In this document: piece by piece, positions 1-11,031 of the stretch
How positions within the stretch are numbered: the stretch's first letter is position 1
How the letters are laid out: each line of letters begins with the position of its first letter
Source of the DNA: Portulaca oleracea
Taxonomy: Eukaryota > Streptophyta > Magnoliopsida > Caryophyllales > Portulacaceae
Assembly (NCBI GenBank): GCA_029582165.1
Contig: CM055877.1
Location: forward strand, 29,657,241-29,721,240
Length of the DNA: 64,000 nt
Reading direction: 5' to 3'
Notes under the pieces: model-generated
What the model was told of the DNA's origin: nothing
What the model saw: only the letters and a program-made list of their open reading frames with translations
The model's database searches: none
Program-made: the position numbers and the translations under genes

Positions 1-1
1 T

Positions 2-559
2 CTTCGTCTTAATGATTACATTCATCGTGTTGTTGTAAATCATCTTCTCACAAACTTGGAAGAGTTAAGTTCCTTAGCTCTCGATGTTGAAAGACAAAGG
101 AGATGTTGTCATTGCCAAAGTTTAGGTCACATTGATTTGGAGTGTCCTAACAAGAAGAAAGATGTGTCTTTGGTTGAGTACCAAACACATGATAACAAAC
201 CATTTGAAGAGGAAAAGGAAGAGGAAGTTGGCGTTGACATGAAAGAAGAAGAAATTGGGAATGTCGCATATGAGGAGGAGAATAAAGAGGAAGAAAAGGT
301 AGAAGAGGAGCATATGGAAAAGTGGCTTGTGACAAAAGAAGCAAGTGTGGCGTATGAGCATCCAAAAGATAACTACTTAGATCACTTGGTTGAAAGGCCG
401 AATATTCGAAGGGATGAAATAGCCCAAGTCATCAAAGTGCATTGTTTCATGATAAATGACAAGGGTAAAGTGGTAAGAATAGACTTGGGGAGTGAGAAGC
501 AACGTGAACAACCCACGTTCACGGTGAAGAAACACAAATCCAAGTCTTATGATGTTTGA
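2..559 (+). pseudogene. gag fragment of a gag-only LTR retroelement
   Basis: The frame is open from the left window edge. It matches the gag of the complete element at 14946: the LND-I-H/R-V stretch, then LEELSSLALDVERQR, then a CCHC zinc knuckle (CCHCQSLGHIDLEC), then PNKK-VSLVEYQ. The proline-rich linker before the knuckle is absent. After the knuckle comes a very acidic Glu/Lys-rich tail, then a basic stretch that ends at a stop at 557-559. No protease, reverse transcriptase or integrase lies between here and the LTR at 705. The 5' end is outside the window, so gag length is unknown. Zinc-knuckle gag proteins form the particle and bind element RNA; here it is probably a non-autonomous or internally deleted copy. 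Confidence 0.7.
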
Positions 560-704
560 GAATTGATCGGAAGAAAGTTTAAGAAGTTCATCAAAGGAAT
601 CTACGATGACTTCAAAGCTTTCAAGAAGAAAGTCTTTGTGAAGAAGGCAAGTGAGAGTTGATTTTTCCAAAGTTTGAGGGCAAACTTTTTCAACCGGGGG
701 TGTA
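560..704 (+). other. 3' internal tail and polypurine tract of the gag-only element
   Basis: After the stop, a Lys/Phe-rich frame continues (IGRKFKKFIK, FKKKVFVKK). It is followed by the conserved text AAGTTTGAGGGCAAAC, which also precedes the 3' LTR of the element at 13935-19485. The purine-rich AACCGGGGGTGTA sits directly before the LTR and is the likely plus-strand primer. This alignment shows that the end of the element is real and that pol is missing, not displaced. Confidence 0.6.
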
Positions 705-1691
705 TGATGCATAATTGATGGCCTTATGCATCAAGGTCAACCATGGAGACATCTAATACTCACCTAGAAGAAAGAGAGCTCAAGTCTCTCATATATCTCT
801 CTACTTGGAAGGGATCAACTCATATGGTTGTATACTTTTGCTCCTTAATTTAAGGACCATGAAGCTATCATAGAAGTCATCCTAGAGAGGATTAATCTAC
901 ATTCCAAGAGCCTTCATATGGTTCAAGAATCTTTAAGTTTGGATGAGAATCCAAGGAGTTATTCATATTTGTAATATAGTTTAGTACATTGTTTTCTTTA
1001 TGATGTAATCATTAGAGTAGATGATGAAAGCCCTAAGTGGCCCATTTCTTGTCTTGTACACACCATAAGGGAGGGCTTGTAACTATAAATACCCCCCTTA
1101 GGGTGCTTTGTAATTCATTCACACACATTGAATTTTTAGATTACAAACACATGTTGTGTTCTTTCTAGCTTTCATGCTAGGTTCTTTTCGTTTCTCTCTT
1201 ATGGGATTCGAATCATCCCCTTCTTCTAGCTAAGGTTGGCATCCTTAGTGGTGAAAGGAAGGAATTTAAGGTCTCTTGAAGGTGGTGTGGCTGTATCCTC
1301 CAAGAATCTTCAAAAGCCATCAACTATCCAACGTTCATTCATCCATCTATCATCCATCTCACGTCATTCATCATTTCTTCATCAAGAATTCAACAAGAAT
1401 TCATCAAGCATTCAACAAGAAGCATTTGTTCTTCATCATCACGTCCAAGCTTCAACAAATGTGCATCCATTCAAACGCTTCATTCGTTCATCATTCATCA
1501 TTCGTTTAACCATTCGTTCATCTTTTCTATTCATTGGGTAATCATCTTTCATAGTTCTTTCCATCCTTTTTCATCCATTTCTATTCCATTTTTGGTTCTT
1601 TGGAACTTTGAGAAGGGAGATTCCTATCTTCGTTTTTAAAGATCCTTAGATATTGTGTAATGAGATCATCCCTTGGTCTCATTATGCATCA
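705..1691 (+). mobile_element. 3' LTR of the gag-only CRM-like element
   Basis: A 987-bp LTR runs from TGATGCATAA to TTATGCATCA. It is clearly related over its length to the solo LTR at 43552-44525: shared phrases include AGAGCTCAAGTCTCT, TCCAAGAGC and GGTGGTGTGGCTGTATCCTCCAAG. A TATAAATA box lies at 1084-1091. The first 29 bases form a perfect 10-bp hairpin (705-714 with 724-733). The next bases, AACAT, would be the target duplication; the matching copy is left of the window. Confidence 0.8.
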
Positions 1692-1821
1692 AACATCTCA
1701 TGAGCCATGGTAATGGATGGTTCGGGTTTTTGTGATTCAGGTATGCAGGGGATTGTGTTTGGGCTGTTTTGTGGAGCTAGGGTTGCACTCGAAACAACCT
1801 ATAGCTCTGATACCAAAATTA
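1692..1821 (-). mobile_element. Leader of a minus-strand LTR element, interrupted by the gag-only element
   Basis: This is the remaining internal sequence of the element whose LTR lies at 1822-3463. It starts, on the minus strand, with a primer-binding site and is cut at 1692 by the LTR that ends at 1691. The rest of the element must lie left of the window. Confidence 0.6.
1804..1815 (-). promoter_or_regulatory. tRNA-Met primer-binding site (minus strand)
   Basis: The plus strand reads GCTCTGATACCA; its complement TGGTATCAGAGC is the standard plant initiator-tRNA-Met primer site. It lies 6 bases inside the LTR end at 1822, the correct place and strand. Confidence 0.85.
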
Positions 1822-3463
1822 TGATGTATAATGGGATCAAAGACTGCATCTTGATCAATTACACATCAAGGGAGACGTGCAACCAATCTCAACATGGGAG
1901 GCTTCAAGTGAACTAGGGCAAAAGGTAGGGTGCTTTGTGAGAGAAAGATGGAGTCTTTGAGAGAGTGGAGTGACTTGAGATGGAATATGAATTAGGGATG
2001 GAGAAAGATAGGAGGATTTTCTTTCTTTTTTGCATAGAAAAAACCTGGTGAGATCTTTGTGGAGTTTGAGAGAAGAGAGAAGGACGAAAACAAGGAAGCT
2101 TTTGAAAGTGACGTGAGGTCTTTGTGGAGGGAGGGATTACTTGAGAGAGAATTGAGAGAAGAGAAGGGATGGACGTGGATTTGAGGAAGAGATGAGGATG
2201 GCGTGAGCTAGGGATGAGGGAGAGAATGATTGAATGAATGCATGAGAGTATGAGAGATTATGGAAGAGATTTGGCGTGAGGCCTTTAAGAGAGTGAGAGA
2301 GAAATTGATGATTTGAGAGAGTAGGGTTTGAGAGAGATATGGGAGGGACGTTTGAGAGAGGGGGAAGAGAGTGAATTAGGGTTTGGAATTTATCTCAACT
2401 ATATTGATAGAGATAAAGTAATTATCTTAACTGTATTGACAAAAAGATAAGAACGGATAGATCTAGGTTTCTAACTTGAATCCAAAAGAAAGACAACCTA
2501 AGGCTAACTTGATCTAGACCGCAACCTAGGATCAAACTCTTCCTAACCACTTGGGTGCCATACCAAGATACAATAGAAGAAAGGGGTGAGGTTTATCCAA
2601 ACTCTCGAGAGAAAGCTAAAAGCTTAGCTGATTTCATAATTCAAAGTTGGGTGCCTTTGAGAGGCTACAAGCCTAGCTATTTATATTACTAAAGTCCCAA
2701 ACCTCCTAGGACTCTCAAGATTGGCGTGAAAGCCATCTTCTCCTACTAGGATTCTATTACTTGGCATGCAAGCCAAGGACTCCTAATACTAGACGCCATC
2801 TACTCTATCTCCTCCTTGGATTAGGACTCCTTATCATAAGGGGAGTTGGTTACAAGAGATAATAATCCTTTTAGGACTTGGCTTTCCTAATCCAAGATGG
2901 ACTAGTTACAAAATAAGCCAACCTTATCTAGGACTACATAGCTTGGCGCCTAATCTAGCAAACCACACACCTATCACACACACACACACACACCTTCTAG
3001 ATCATTGTAGAACATTCTAGACTATTCTAGATTAATCTAGACTCCTACGACTTGGTGTCCAAGTTTATATATATTACTTGGCACCTCACACAACTGGAAA
3101 TGTAAATAAAACCTTAGAAATGTAAAGAAATACATCAAAAGGCCAAAACTGTGAACTTCTTCTTGAAATGGTTAGAAATGTGAAATTCATCTCAAAATGA
3201 TCCAAAATGTGAACTTTATTTTGAAATGGTCCTGTGAAGTTCAACTTGGGCTTTGTACTTGGGCCTTTAGTTGTGGACTTGGACTTGCCATGGATAGGTT
3301 TCTATCATCTTCCATGAATTTTGGGTCTCCAAAAGCAAGCCCATGGCTATGTGAGCCTCCATCTCCTTCTATGAACCTATGGTCCCCAAAGGTGAGACCT
3401 AGGTTGAGCAGTTCTCCATCATGGGCCTCCTTTGATGTATTTGGCGTTGGCCAAAATACATCA
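1822..3463 (-). mobile_element. 5' LTR of a minus-strand CRM-like element
   Basis: Read on the minus strand, this LTR starts TGATGTATTTTGG and ends ATTATACATCA, about 1642 bp, and is followed directly by the primer site. A TATAAATA box (minus) lies at 2678-2685. The half near 1900-2400 is extremely A/G-rich on the plus strand, and a short (CA)n tract lies near 2973-2992. The first 31 sense bases (3463-3433) form a near-perfect hairpin. The adjacent ATCTT at 3464-3468 is the probable right target duplication. Confidence 0.7.
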
Positions 3464-4071
3464 ATCTTAATGGGGCGTTATGCCACATGTCTTAGGGACA
3501 TGCAAAGCCAGTACAGTATCAATATTTATAAAACTAACTCATTTTATTAATAATCAACCAACTAAATTGTTCGACAAATAAAATGGAAAATTAAACCTCT
3601 TACAAAACATAGGAAATTATGTCCCGTAAAATAATATTCTATTTATTTTATAACACGATATATAAAACTCTAGGCGAGCGTCCTATACGGGTAAACCCCA
3701 ATCATTTTCACGATCAACCTGAAAACATAAAATAATTTTAAAAGTGAGAACGGAGTCCCAGTACAGCAAACCCAACCACGTCAAACACATTTTAGAAATT
3801 CATTTTAGTTGTAAAAATGAGGGAGAGGGAACAGTAGTGTCTATGGATTTACCCATGACGATGCGATGAGGCTCTCAGAAGGCGTGTGATGAGTGCGCAT
3901 AACAAGATACTGGTGATCAGACGATGTGATAAAGATGTGATACTTGATAATGGGTATCAATGACAAGTATAATAATTTTATAAAACAATATTTTTATAGA
4001 AAAGGGTTGACATTTATTGTACCTCGAATTGTTATTAGGCAAGACCATGATTCCGAGTTATTGAAACTATA

Positions 4072-4430
4072 ACAAAAAATTACTTAGGGGTACCCTAACT
4101 TTTGGTGAAATGTTTTTCTGGTACCCCAACTTTTAAAAACTAATTTTGGGGTACCCTAACTTTTAGAATTAGAAATATTTAGGTGAATTTCCGGCCAATG
4201 ATTTGAATTTTCCGGTGAGTTTTAGGCGAGAAATTGATTAAGTGTTTTTGTGGATGAAAATGCCCTTTGTTTTCATGGACGAAAATGATTTGAATCAATC
4301 AGAGTTTCGCTGGAAATTCACCTAGTAATTTCTAATCCTAAAAGTAAGGGTACCCCAAAATTAATTTTGAAAAGTTAGGGTACCAAAAAACTGTTTCTTC
4401 AATAGTTAGGGTACCTCTAAGTAATTTTTT
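4072..4430. mobile_element. Mutator-type fold-back MITE
   Basis: The ends are inverted copies, AAAAAATTACTTAGGGGTACC on the left and its near-complement on the right. The inverted repeat continues inward in imperfect form (GGTACCCTAACTTTT versus AAAGTTAGGGTACC; AATTAGAAAT versus AATTTCTAAT). It is flanked by GAAACTATA (4063-4071) and GAAATTATA (4431-4439), a 9-bp target duplication with one mismatch. Nine-base duplications with long inverted repeats fit Mutator-like elements. No ORF. Confidence 0.7.
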
Positions 4431-4686
4431 GAAATTATAAGATCAACTAGTTGAGGGTGACGGAAGGAAATGTGATGAAACTGTTATGGAGAATGAGGGA
4501 AGTATATTTGGTTGGGGCTATGCTTGTATATATTGGAGTTCAATGAGAGGGTATATTTATAATAAGTGGTGTGAACTTAATTAGGTAAATACAATCAATT
4601 AGCTATAATCAAGCTAGCAATTCATATCTTTAATTAAGCTTGATTCCCGAGATCAAGAGATTATGTTTCTAGATACTTCAACTAGC

Positions 4687-4755
4687 TATTATTATTATTA
4701 TTATTATTATTATTATCATTATTATTATTACTATTATTATTATTATTATTATTTT
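4687..4755. repeat. (ATT)n microsatellite
   Basis: A nearly pure TTA/ATT trinucleotide tract with two interruptions. Confidence 0.9.
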
Positions 4756-4846
4756 CTATATTTAGGTTTTACTAGTGATTAATAATATAGTAAGTATTTC
4801 TTAACCCTATACCTCTATAATCTAACATGTGGCGTGTACCACTTTT

Positions 4847-4848
4847 GA

Positions 4849-4901
<53 letters not shown>

Positions 4902-4929
4902 GTAGTAGTAGTAGTAGTAGTAGTAGTAG
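4847..4929. repeat. Compound (TTA)n(GTA)n microsatellite
   Basis: About 18 TTA repeats switch abruptly to about 9 GTA repeats. Confidence 0.9.
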
Positions 4930-5186
4930 AACTACTATACAATAATAAAACTATTACTGCAATATAAGTAATTTATTATTATTACTTATCGTTAGACAAT
5001 TATGCAACAATAACAATTATTATTGTTACATTATTTTTATTGTATGACTACCATTATTTAAGACACTAATTGTATTAGGACTATTGTTATTAACACCACA
5101 TGTATTTACTATCATTATTAGTACTTTCATTCCCATTAATACACCTTCAAAATTTCGGGATGTTACAGGGAGATACTAGATGATGT

Positions 5187-5501
5187 TTGCACTTTAAATC
5201 AGTATGTAGTCTGATAAGATTGTATGACCTTACATACACAGTTCTTGGTGAAATAGCTATTGGAAGATCTTCATTCTCCCAACGAGGGGATGCAAAGCAT
5301 GCTCTTAAGATCTTAATGTCATTTGAATTTGCATTTATCCTACATGTGGTTAAGGAGATTATTGGCATTACGGAAGCACTTTGCAAATCTCTACAACAGA
5401 AGTCTCAAGATATTGTGAATGCTATGCACTTGGTCTCAAAATCAGGATTCACATCCACTCTTGGGATTCGGATGTCAACTACATCCTTCCATACCAAGTG
5501 A
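5187..5501 (+). pseudogene. Fragment of a hAT-family (ZNF862/TTF-zinc-finger-like) transposase
   Basis: The frame contains RGDAKHALKILMSFEFAF, then ILHVVKEIIGITEALC and LQQKSQDIVNAMHLV. This pattern is typical of the central region of plant hAT-derived proteins of the TTF zinc-finger/DUF4371 group. Only about 80 residues match. The frame then drifts into unrelated sequence and stops at 5499-5501. There are no zinc finger, catalytic core or C-terminal dimerisation domains, so it is a broken fragment. It lies directly after the LTR-like end at 5167, but I see no inverted repeats around it. Confidence 0.65.
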
Positions 5502-8246
5502 TGTAATGATCCCATTATGGATCAAAACCACTTCTTGGAGTTCTGATGAATTATTTTAGCGACTTATCATCATAAGTTGTTTAATTCAAATAATTAAACA
5601 CATCGATCTTCCTATATAGGCCTTAACTCCAAGATTTTATTAAGCACTATCGAGGTCCTTTCAAATATGAAAATCTTTGTACTTTCAGCCTTAGAACATT
5701 AGGTCAGAAAGGTCATTTTCAACTTGGAGTATGTCACCACATACCAGACCAAAGAGGACAACCAATGCTCCCATTGAATTTCTTGCAAATTCAAGAATAT
5801 ATGGATTCCTTAGAAGATCAAAATTTTTGATCAATTGATCAACCATTGATCTTTAAATCCATGTCTATGCTGACAATCACAACTGACCGTTCTCAGCTTG
5901 TGGACCTTCCCAACAATTTTGGGAACCTCAAAACTAGACCTGTCAATTCGGTCGGGCGGGCGGTTTCGGGTTGGTCGTATATCAGGTTTGGGTAAATACG
6001 GGTCGGGTGTATTTCGGGTTCGGGAAAATACGGGCGGTGTATTTCGGTTTTTCGCTTTTTCTTTTTAAAATATGGTCTCTAAATACTACTTTTTGTACAA
6101 TATACATAATAAAATATGATTATCTTCTAGCAATGATAGATTATTGTAACTATTTTAACTTAAATAAGAAAAATAAGAAATAAATAAGTTGCGCTTATAG
6201 TTTAATAGTTAAAAATTTAAATGCAAAGTCACAAATTTTAATAAAGTTTAACTCAAAAAATTAAATTTTCGGGTCAAACGGGCGGGTCGGGTTTGACCCG
6301 CTAATTTTCGGGTTCGGTATACTTCGGGTTTAGTTGAAAAATTCGTGTTCAAAACCCAGAAATTTCCCGGTTTCTGGAATTAAATCCACGGTAGAAAGTT
6401 TCAATGTCTTTGGCAAAGTCATAGTCATACTATGTGGTTATGGCTAGAAGTATCCTAATAGACCTGTGGGTTAAGGTCTACTTCATAATCATCACTAAGA
6501 AAGTAGATTACTAACAACTAGTAAAGCCTTATAACCATTCAATTAACCATCCATGTTGGTTCATTACAATAATGATCCACTTGGTCTCTTGATGGCTTTA
6601 ACACATTCATGAAAGACCCCCAAGTTCAAAACTTGGTTGTGTTACATGGTGTCCATTTCAGAATTATATGACTCTAAGCCATTTGATAGAATCTGGTCTT
6701 TCAAAATCTGCTTTGTAGGCTTTTTAGATAGTCAAAGAAGCGTTGTTAGCCTAAGCATTGAACCTAAGAAGTGTAGTATGTTGTACAATTTTTCCAAATT
6801 GACCAAGTTTGGATCCTTAGGTGGTCAGAGTAATGAGTTATGACCCGTCAAAAATTAGCTCCATGACCATGTTTAAACCAGAATCGTAAGGTTATTGTGT
6901 CATGTTCAAGCCACTTTTTGAGTTTTTCCATGACTTATATGAGATTATAGTCAACATAACAGTTGTAGTACTTGATTCAAGCTTTTCATAGACTGCTTAT
7001 CCATTATTATTCGATGTCTAAATCTTAAGTTATGAGTTCTCGAAATTTGATAGAAGAAGTTCAAAACTCTGCAGAACCAGCCCTTTTCTTTGGCCATTTT
7101 CAAGCCTTTACACTTACCTTTTTTTGGCTTTAACTTTTAACTAGAGAGTTGTAGAATTTATTTTTAGCTTTCCGAAAATTCCTGTTGTGAAACTTTTAGA
7201 GATCTATAGAGAAAGTTATATCTTCCGCAAAATAACTGCAAAGTCCCAAAAATTTCTCCAATCGTTAATTAAAGTTCACTTTTATTAAGTTATTTAGGAG
7301 ACATCCTCCTTATCAAGAATCCAATTTAATTCACTTTAGTGTTTTTATCTCAAGTGTGGTCCAAGAGGTCGTTGTTGCTTGCTGTTCAAGTCCAGTCAAA
7401 TTTTCAAGTCGCTTTTTAAGTGCAGGTTCAATTGTTAAGGTACGCATATTGCCTGTACTTTACCAAAACTCTTTTATTTGAGTTCAAGTAACTAAGTTTA
7501 ATAAGTGTAATGTGAATAAGTAATGTTTTACGTGTTTTTCTCACGTAAATATGTCCCCGACCCATGTTACTTGTGCCATAGAGCACTACCAAAGTTAATA
7601 CCTGGCCAGTGTACACCCATCCGGACCTCTCGATCGGTCCGGGTATGCGCATACGAAGGCTTAGACCGATGATCGCAAGCAGGGGACCATCAAGATAATA
7701 AAATGGCAAGAAAGTTTAATTGTTGTTTTATTGTTTGCAAAATGAATTGAAATGCGCTAACTAAAATGAATTGCTAAATGTTTGACTGTATAGGGGTATG
7801 TGTATTGAGTTTCGACTCATTTGCGAAATTGTTTTTATGTTTTGTTTTAGGAAGTATGCTAAGGAGTAGCAACCTAATACCAGTAAGAGGTCTGATTAAC
7901 ATGAAGGTAAAGAGGTCGTTATCTATGCTAGGAAGTCACGCCCTTTGCGTTTTATGTTAAGTTATTTTCAGAAGTTTGTACTTTGGACTGTTGAAGTTAA
8001 GTGTAATTATAATTTTGGGTATGTAAAAAGTTATCCTAAGGTTTTTGTTCTTTTATGGATGTTTATGTGGGTAGTATACCAGTTTCCTTGGGTTTGATGA
8101 GTTGTAATTAGAGTTATTTATGGTTGTTAAGCCTTGTCCATATTTGTGGATGGCGGTAATGCCTTCGGATTATATTTCCGCTGCTAATCATTAGGTTATG
8201 AGGTGTTTAATGATAATCCAGTGATTATGAATTTGGGGGTGTTACA
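5502..8246. mobile_element. Possible old gypsy-type LTR remnant
   Basis: It starts TGTAATGATCCC and ends GGGGGTGTTACA, so the two ends are imperfect inverted copies of the TGTAACACCCC type. Sentence-like LTR motifs such as GAGTTGTAGAATTT occur near 7150. A CGGGTCGGG-rich block at about 5940-6350 looks like a separate inserted MITE. No target duplication is visible, and no ORF in this span resembles a protein. This is an inference from end motifs only. Confidence 0.3.
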
Positions 8247-8252
8247 CCACAC

Positions 8253-8412
8253 CTTCAAGTAGGACGCCTTCAGCGCCCAAGATCATTTCGAGTAGGACGT
8301 CATCAAACGCGCGAGATCACTTCAAGTAGGACGTCATTCTCGCCTGAGATCAGCGCACGATACGGAAAAACCCATCAGTAGTCAAGTGGAGCATCATACT
8401 TGCTCGAGATCA
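8253..8412. repeat. 33-34 bp minisatellite
   Basis: Three units of the form TTCAAGTAGGACGTCAT...GAGATCA lie at 8253-8285, 8286-8319 and 8320-8352. A fourth, degenerate unit lies at about 8380-8412. Spacing and the GAGATCA end are regular. It lies just before the polypurine tract of the Tat-like LTR, where such elements often carry short tandem repeats. Confidence 0.75.
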
Positions 8413-8589
8413 TCCCCGACAGAGGCGCATGCCGCCCACAACTGCGATGCAGGACTCAACTTCCAAGCATCACCCTAGGCTTTGCACTCCAAACTCATAT
8501 CCCCAGGCTTTACACTCCAAGGTCATATCCCGACCGGTGTCCATCAAATCAAGTATACTTTGATTTTCGTCCTATCCTCGGACTCAATC

Positions 8590-8600
8590 AAAGTGGGGGC
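8590..8600 (+). promoter_or_regulatory. Polypurine tract of a Tat-like element
   Basis: AAAGTGGGGGC lies directly before the LTR-like start TAGACACCGGG, as expected for the plus-strand primer of Tat/Ogre-type gypsy elements. Confidence 0.55.
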
Positions 8601-8603
8601 TCT

Positions 8604-9918
8604 CTTTAGACACCGGGTTTTGATGCATCAATATATAGCACATCTATATAAAAATAAAAAGGAAGAAAGGGAAGAAATCGATAAATACATGCATTTACAT
8701 GTATTTCATTTGCCTAAAGCCACATGAATAATCACATGTGAGATTACCTAGCTACATGTACATTTTTTACATAAGAAATAAGGTCATGCAAGCCATAAGA
8801 ACAAGTGCCAGAGGTCGCAGGATCGAAACCTCGCAAAAACACTCTAAAAATACTTCAAAAGAGCTCATGACAAAGGCTACCTCCGTCCAGTTTGAACCAC
8901 TACTTCCCGAGGTTGGTGAGTTCACACATCACCGTCCAAGAATGCATGGACGAGGCAGATACACTCCCCCCCTCCACCTGATGGTCGACCGGCCTACAGC
9001 ACCGTCCACATGTGGTTAATTAACCACAAGCCACCGTCCACTCCAAGGACATCTCCCCTACTGCTTGGTGTTTTGTGCCTGCTGACCGATGACTACGTGG
9101 GAGCATGTATGTGTATGCATGCATGTATTCTATACTCCCTCCTCCTCCTATAAATACTCCTCCTCTCAAAGCTAAACTCACCAATTAGCTCACCAACTCT
9201 TTCATTCCTTACTCAATCTCTCATCCATTCTATTCTCCATCATTTACTCTCTCTAGTTCTTCTTATACTCTCATCTTCTTTTATCTCCATCCTTCTACTC
9301 CTATTCTACTATCATCCTTATCATTTCTATCATCTTTCTCACCACTTTAATCTCTATTCCTCCATTTCCTTAAAACCCTAAACACATATCCTATTCTATT
9401 CATCCCAAAACTCCACAAAAAACCATATCCTAAACACATCCAAAACCACAAAAGAACCTTCTTTATCCTCTTTTCATTCTTTTTCTACCACCCTTTTTAC
9501 CATCGCTTTGGTGCATTTTGGTACTTTTAGAGGAGGCACTTAGCATCATCACAAGGAGTAGTTTCCAATCAACAAAAGGCTAGGCAAGGCTTCCCTAAAG
9601 AAAGTCACAATGTAAGCTTTTAAGTGTTCTTTCTTCATTTAAATAAGTGTGTATATGTATCTTTTATTTTCTTTGTAAATTCATGTTGCATGCTCAATGA
9701 AATAATCATATAAAGTTTTCATCCGTCTTCCTTCTAAAATCTATCAAAAGCACATTTTAAACTTTTAGTAGAGTCGTTCCTTTAGTGAGAGGCGGACTCT
9801 TAAGGTTTTTACTTTTCGAGTTCGTAGCCTTACCCCCGGATCCATTCTTGGATTTCATAGGCGGAGTCTTCTTTGTTTCTTTTTAGTTTTTCTTGGCTTT
9901 TCTCTTTAAAAAGTCGGG
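8604..9918 (+). mobile_element. Tat-like LTR
   Basis: It begins near TTTAGACACCGGG, resembling TGTAGACACTGGG at 13769. It contains TATAAATA at 9149-9156 followed by a pyrimidine-rich leader, and ends just before TGGCGACTCC at 9919-9928, the tRNA-Arg-type primer site seen in Tat/Ogre elements. The text of its end region (GTAGAGTC, GCGGA, TCGTA..CCCCCGGAT) recurs at 20245-20320 in the second Tat-like LTR. Exact ends are uncertain by several bases. Confidence 0.5.
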
Positions 9919-9928
9919 TGGCGACTCC
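9919..9928 (+). promoter_or_regulatory. Tat-type primer-binding site
   Basis: TGGCGACTCC directly follows the LTR-like sequence. The site is usual for Tat/Ogre lineages. Internal sequence after it is short and anonymous up to the MITE at 10240. Confidence 0.5.
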
Positions 9929-10239
9929 CATTTCGAACCAAAACACATCGCGGATTGCATAAACTATGGTAAAACATAGTTTTACAATGTACCGATGCAA
10001 CTTTAAGGCGTTCTTTGTATATTTCTAAATAATATTTGCATAAATCACTTTCTTCCGAGCCTAACATTTTAATGAGCAAGTTGGGTTAAATTTAGAAGAG
10101 TTTGGAACTAATGGATGTTCACTCTTAGAAGTTTAATTCAAGGACTCATGAAATGCATAAGTAAAGAGAAAGTGATTTTACAAAGTATTATTCATGAAAT
10201 GTACGATTAATTCTTTAAAGAGTCTTCAAAGGTTAAACC

Positions 10240-10909
10240 TAGGGGTGTTCATGGGAGAGGTACCAACCGTTTGATAATTTTTGGTGCGAAAATTCGTGGC
10301 AAACCCTCGAACTGTAATCAGAATCAAACTACTGGTACCGAAAGTGCGAAAGTTTCAGGCGGATCTGATTAATCAAAAAACCCGATTAATTATAATCGTA
10401 TGATTTTCCAATTTTTATTTTTAATTTGTAATTATTAATTAACACTCCATTAGCAAAAAAATAGGCAAAAAAATAGGATTTGGAATTATTAATTAACACT
10501 CCATTAGCAAAAAATTAGGCAAAAAAAATTAACACTCCATTGGATCTAAGTTTTCATACGTTTTGAGTTTTTGGAGGATTTGGAATTGGAGGACTGAGCG
10601 CCAACATTAAGATAAATTAAGATTTCTTTTTCAGATTAAAATTTGAGCCTGGACAGTGGACTGGAGATTGAAAAAAAAATAGGCAAAAATTAAATCTAGA
10701 TCTAAATGTTAAATTTAATTTCGGGTAATTCGGGTACCCGAAAGCGTCTAGGGGTCGATCCGTAACCGAACCGATTAACCGAAAAATATTCCGGGGCGGG
10801 TATCCGACCCGATTAAAATTAATTTTTCCGGGGCGGTACCCTAAATTAATGACCGGATAGCGGGTTTCCAGATCGGGTTTTTCGGGGCGGTTATTTATGA
10901 ACACCCCTA
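10240..10909. mobile_element. hAT-type MITE with perfect 8-bp target duplication
   Basis: The ends are TAGGGGTGTTCAT and its exact complement ATGAACACCCCTA. The flanks are GTTAAACC at 10232-10239 and again at 10910-10917, a perfect 8-bp duplication. The interior has GGTACC and CGGGGCGG-rich segments in inverted arrangement and no credible gene. The 8-bp duplication and end sequence fit hAT elements. Confidence 0.85.
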
Positions 10910-11031
10910 GTTAAACCCCAGCACAAACCACCAAATCACACCCCAATCCGCGTGGACGTTCGGAAGCCCGGGCAACGAGGAAAAATGTCCACACCTACAA
11001 ATCCCTAAACCCTAAAACCTAAAACTTCAAA

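Larger units (their letters stand above)
3464..5167. other. Decayed LTR-like DNA without genes
   Basis: I recognise no coding sequence here. The stretch ends GGGATGTTACA at 5167, a common 3' end of plant gypsy LTRs, so this may be the right part of an old LTR into which the minus-strand element inserted. The matching start is not in the window. It contains the MITE at 4072-4430 and the microsatellites listed separately. Confidence 0.3.

Noticed and set aside
3197..3550. A 117-codon plus-strand ORF in the LTR at 1822-3463
   Set aside because: It runs across the LTR end and the neighbouring DNA, has no family resemblance, and is on the antisense strand of the LTR.
5187..5501. A functional host zinc-finger gene
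   Set aside because: Only about 80 residues of the hAT-type protein match, with no other exons or domains nearby.
8253..8412. CRISPR-like array
   Set aside because: Units are contiguous without unique spacers and the DNA is plant nuclear; it is a minisatellite.
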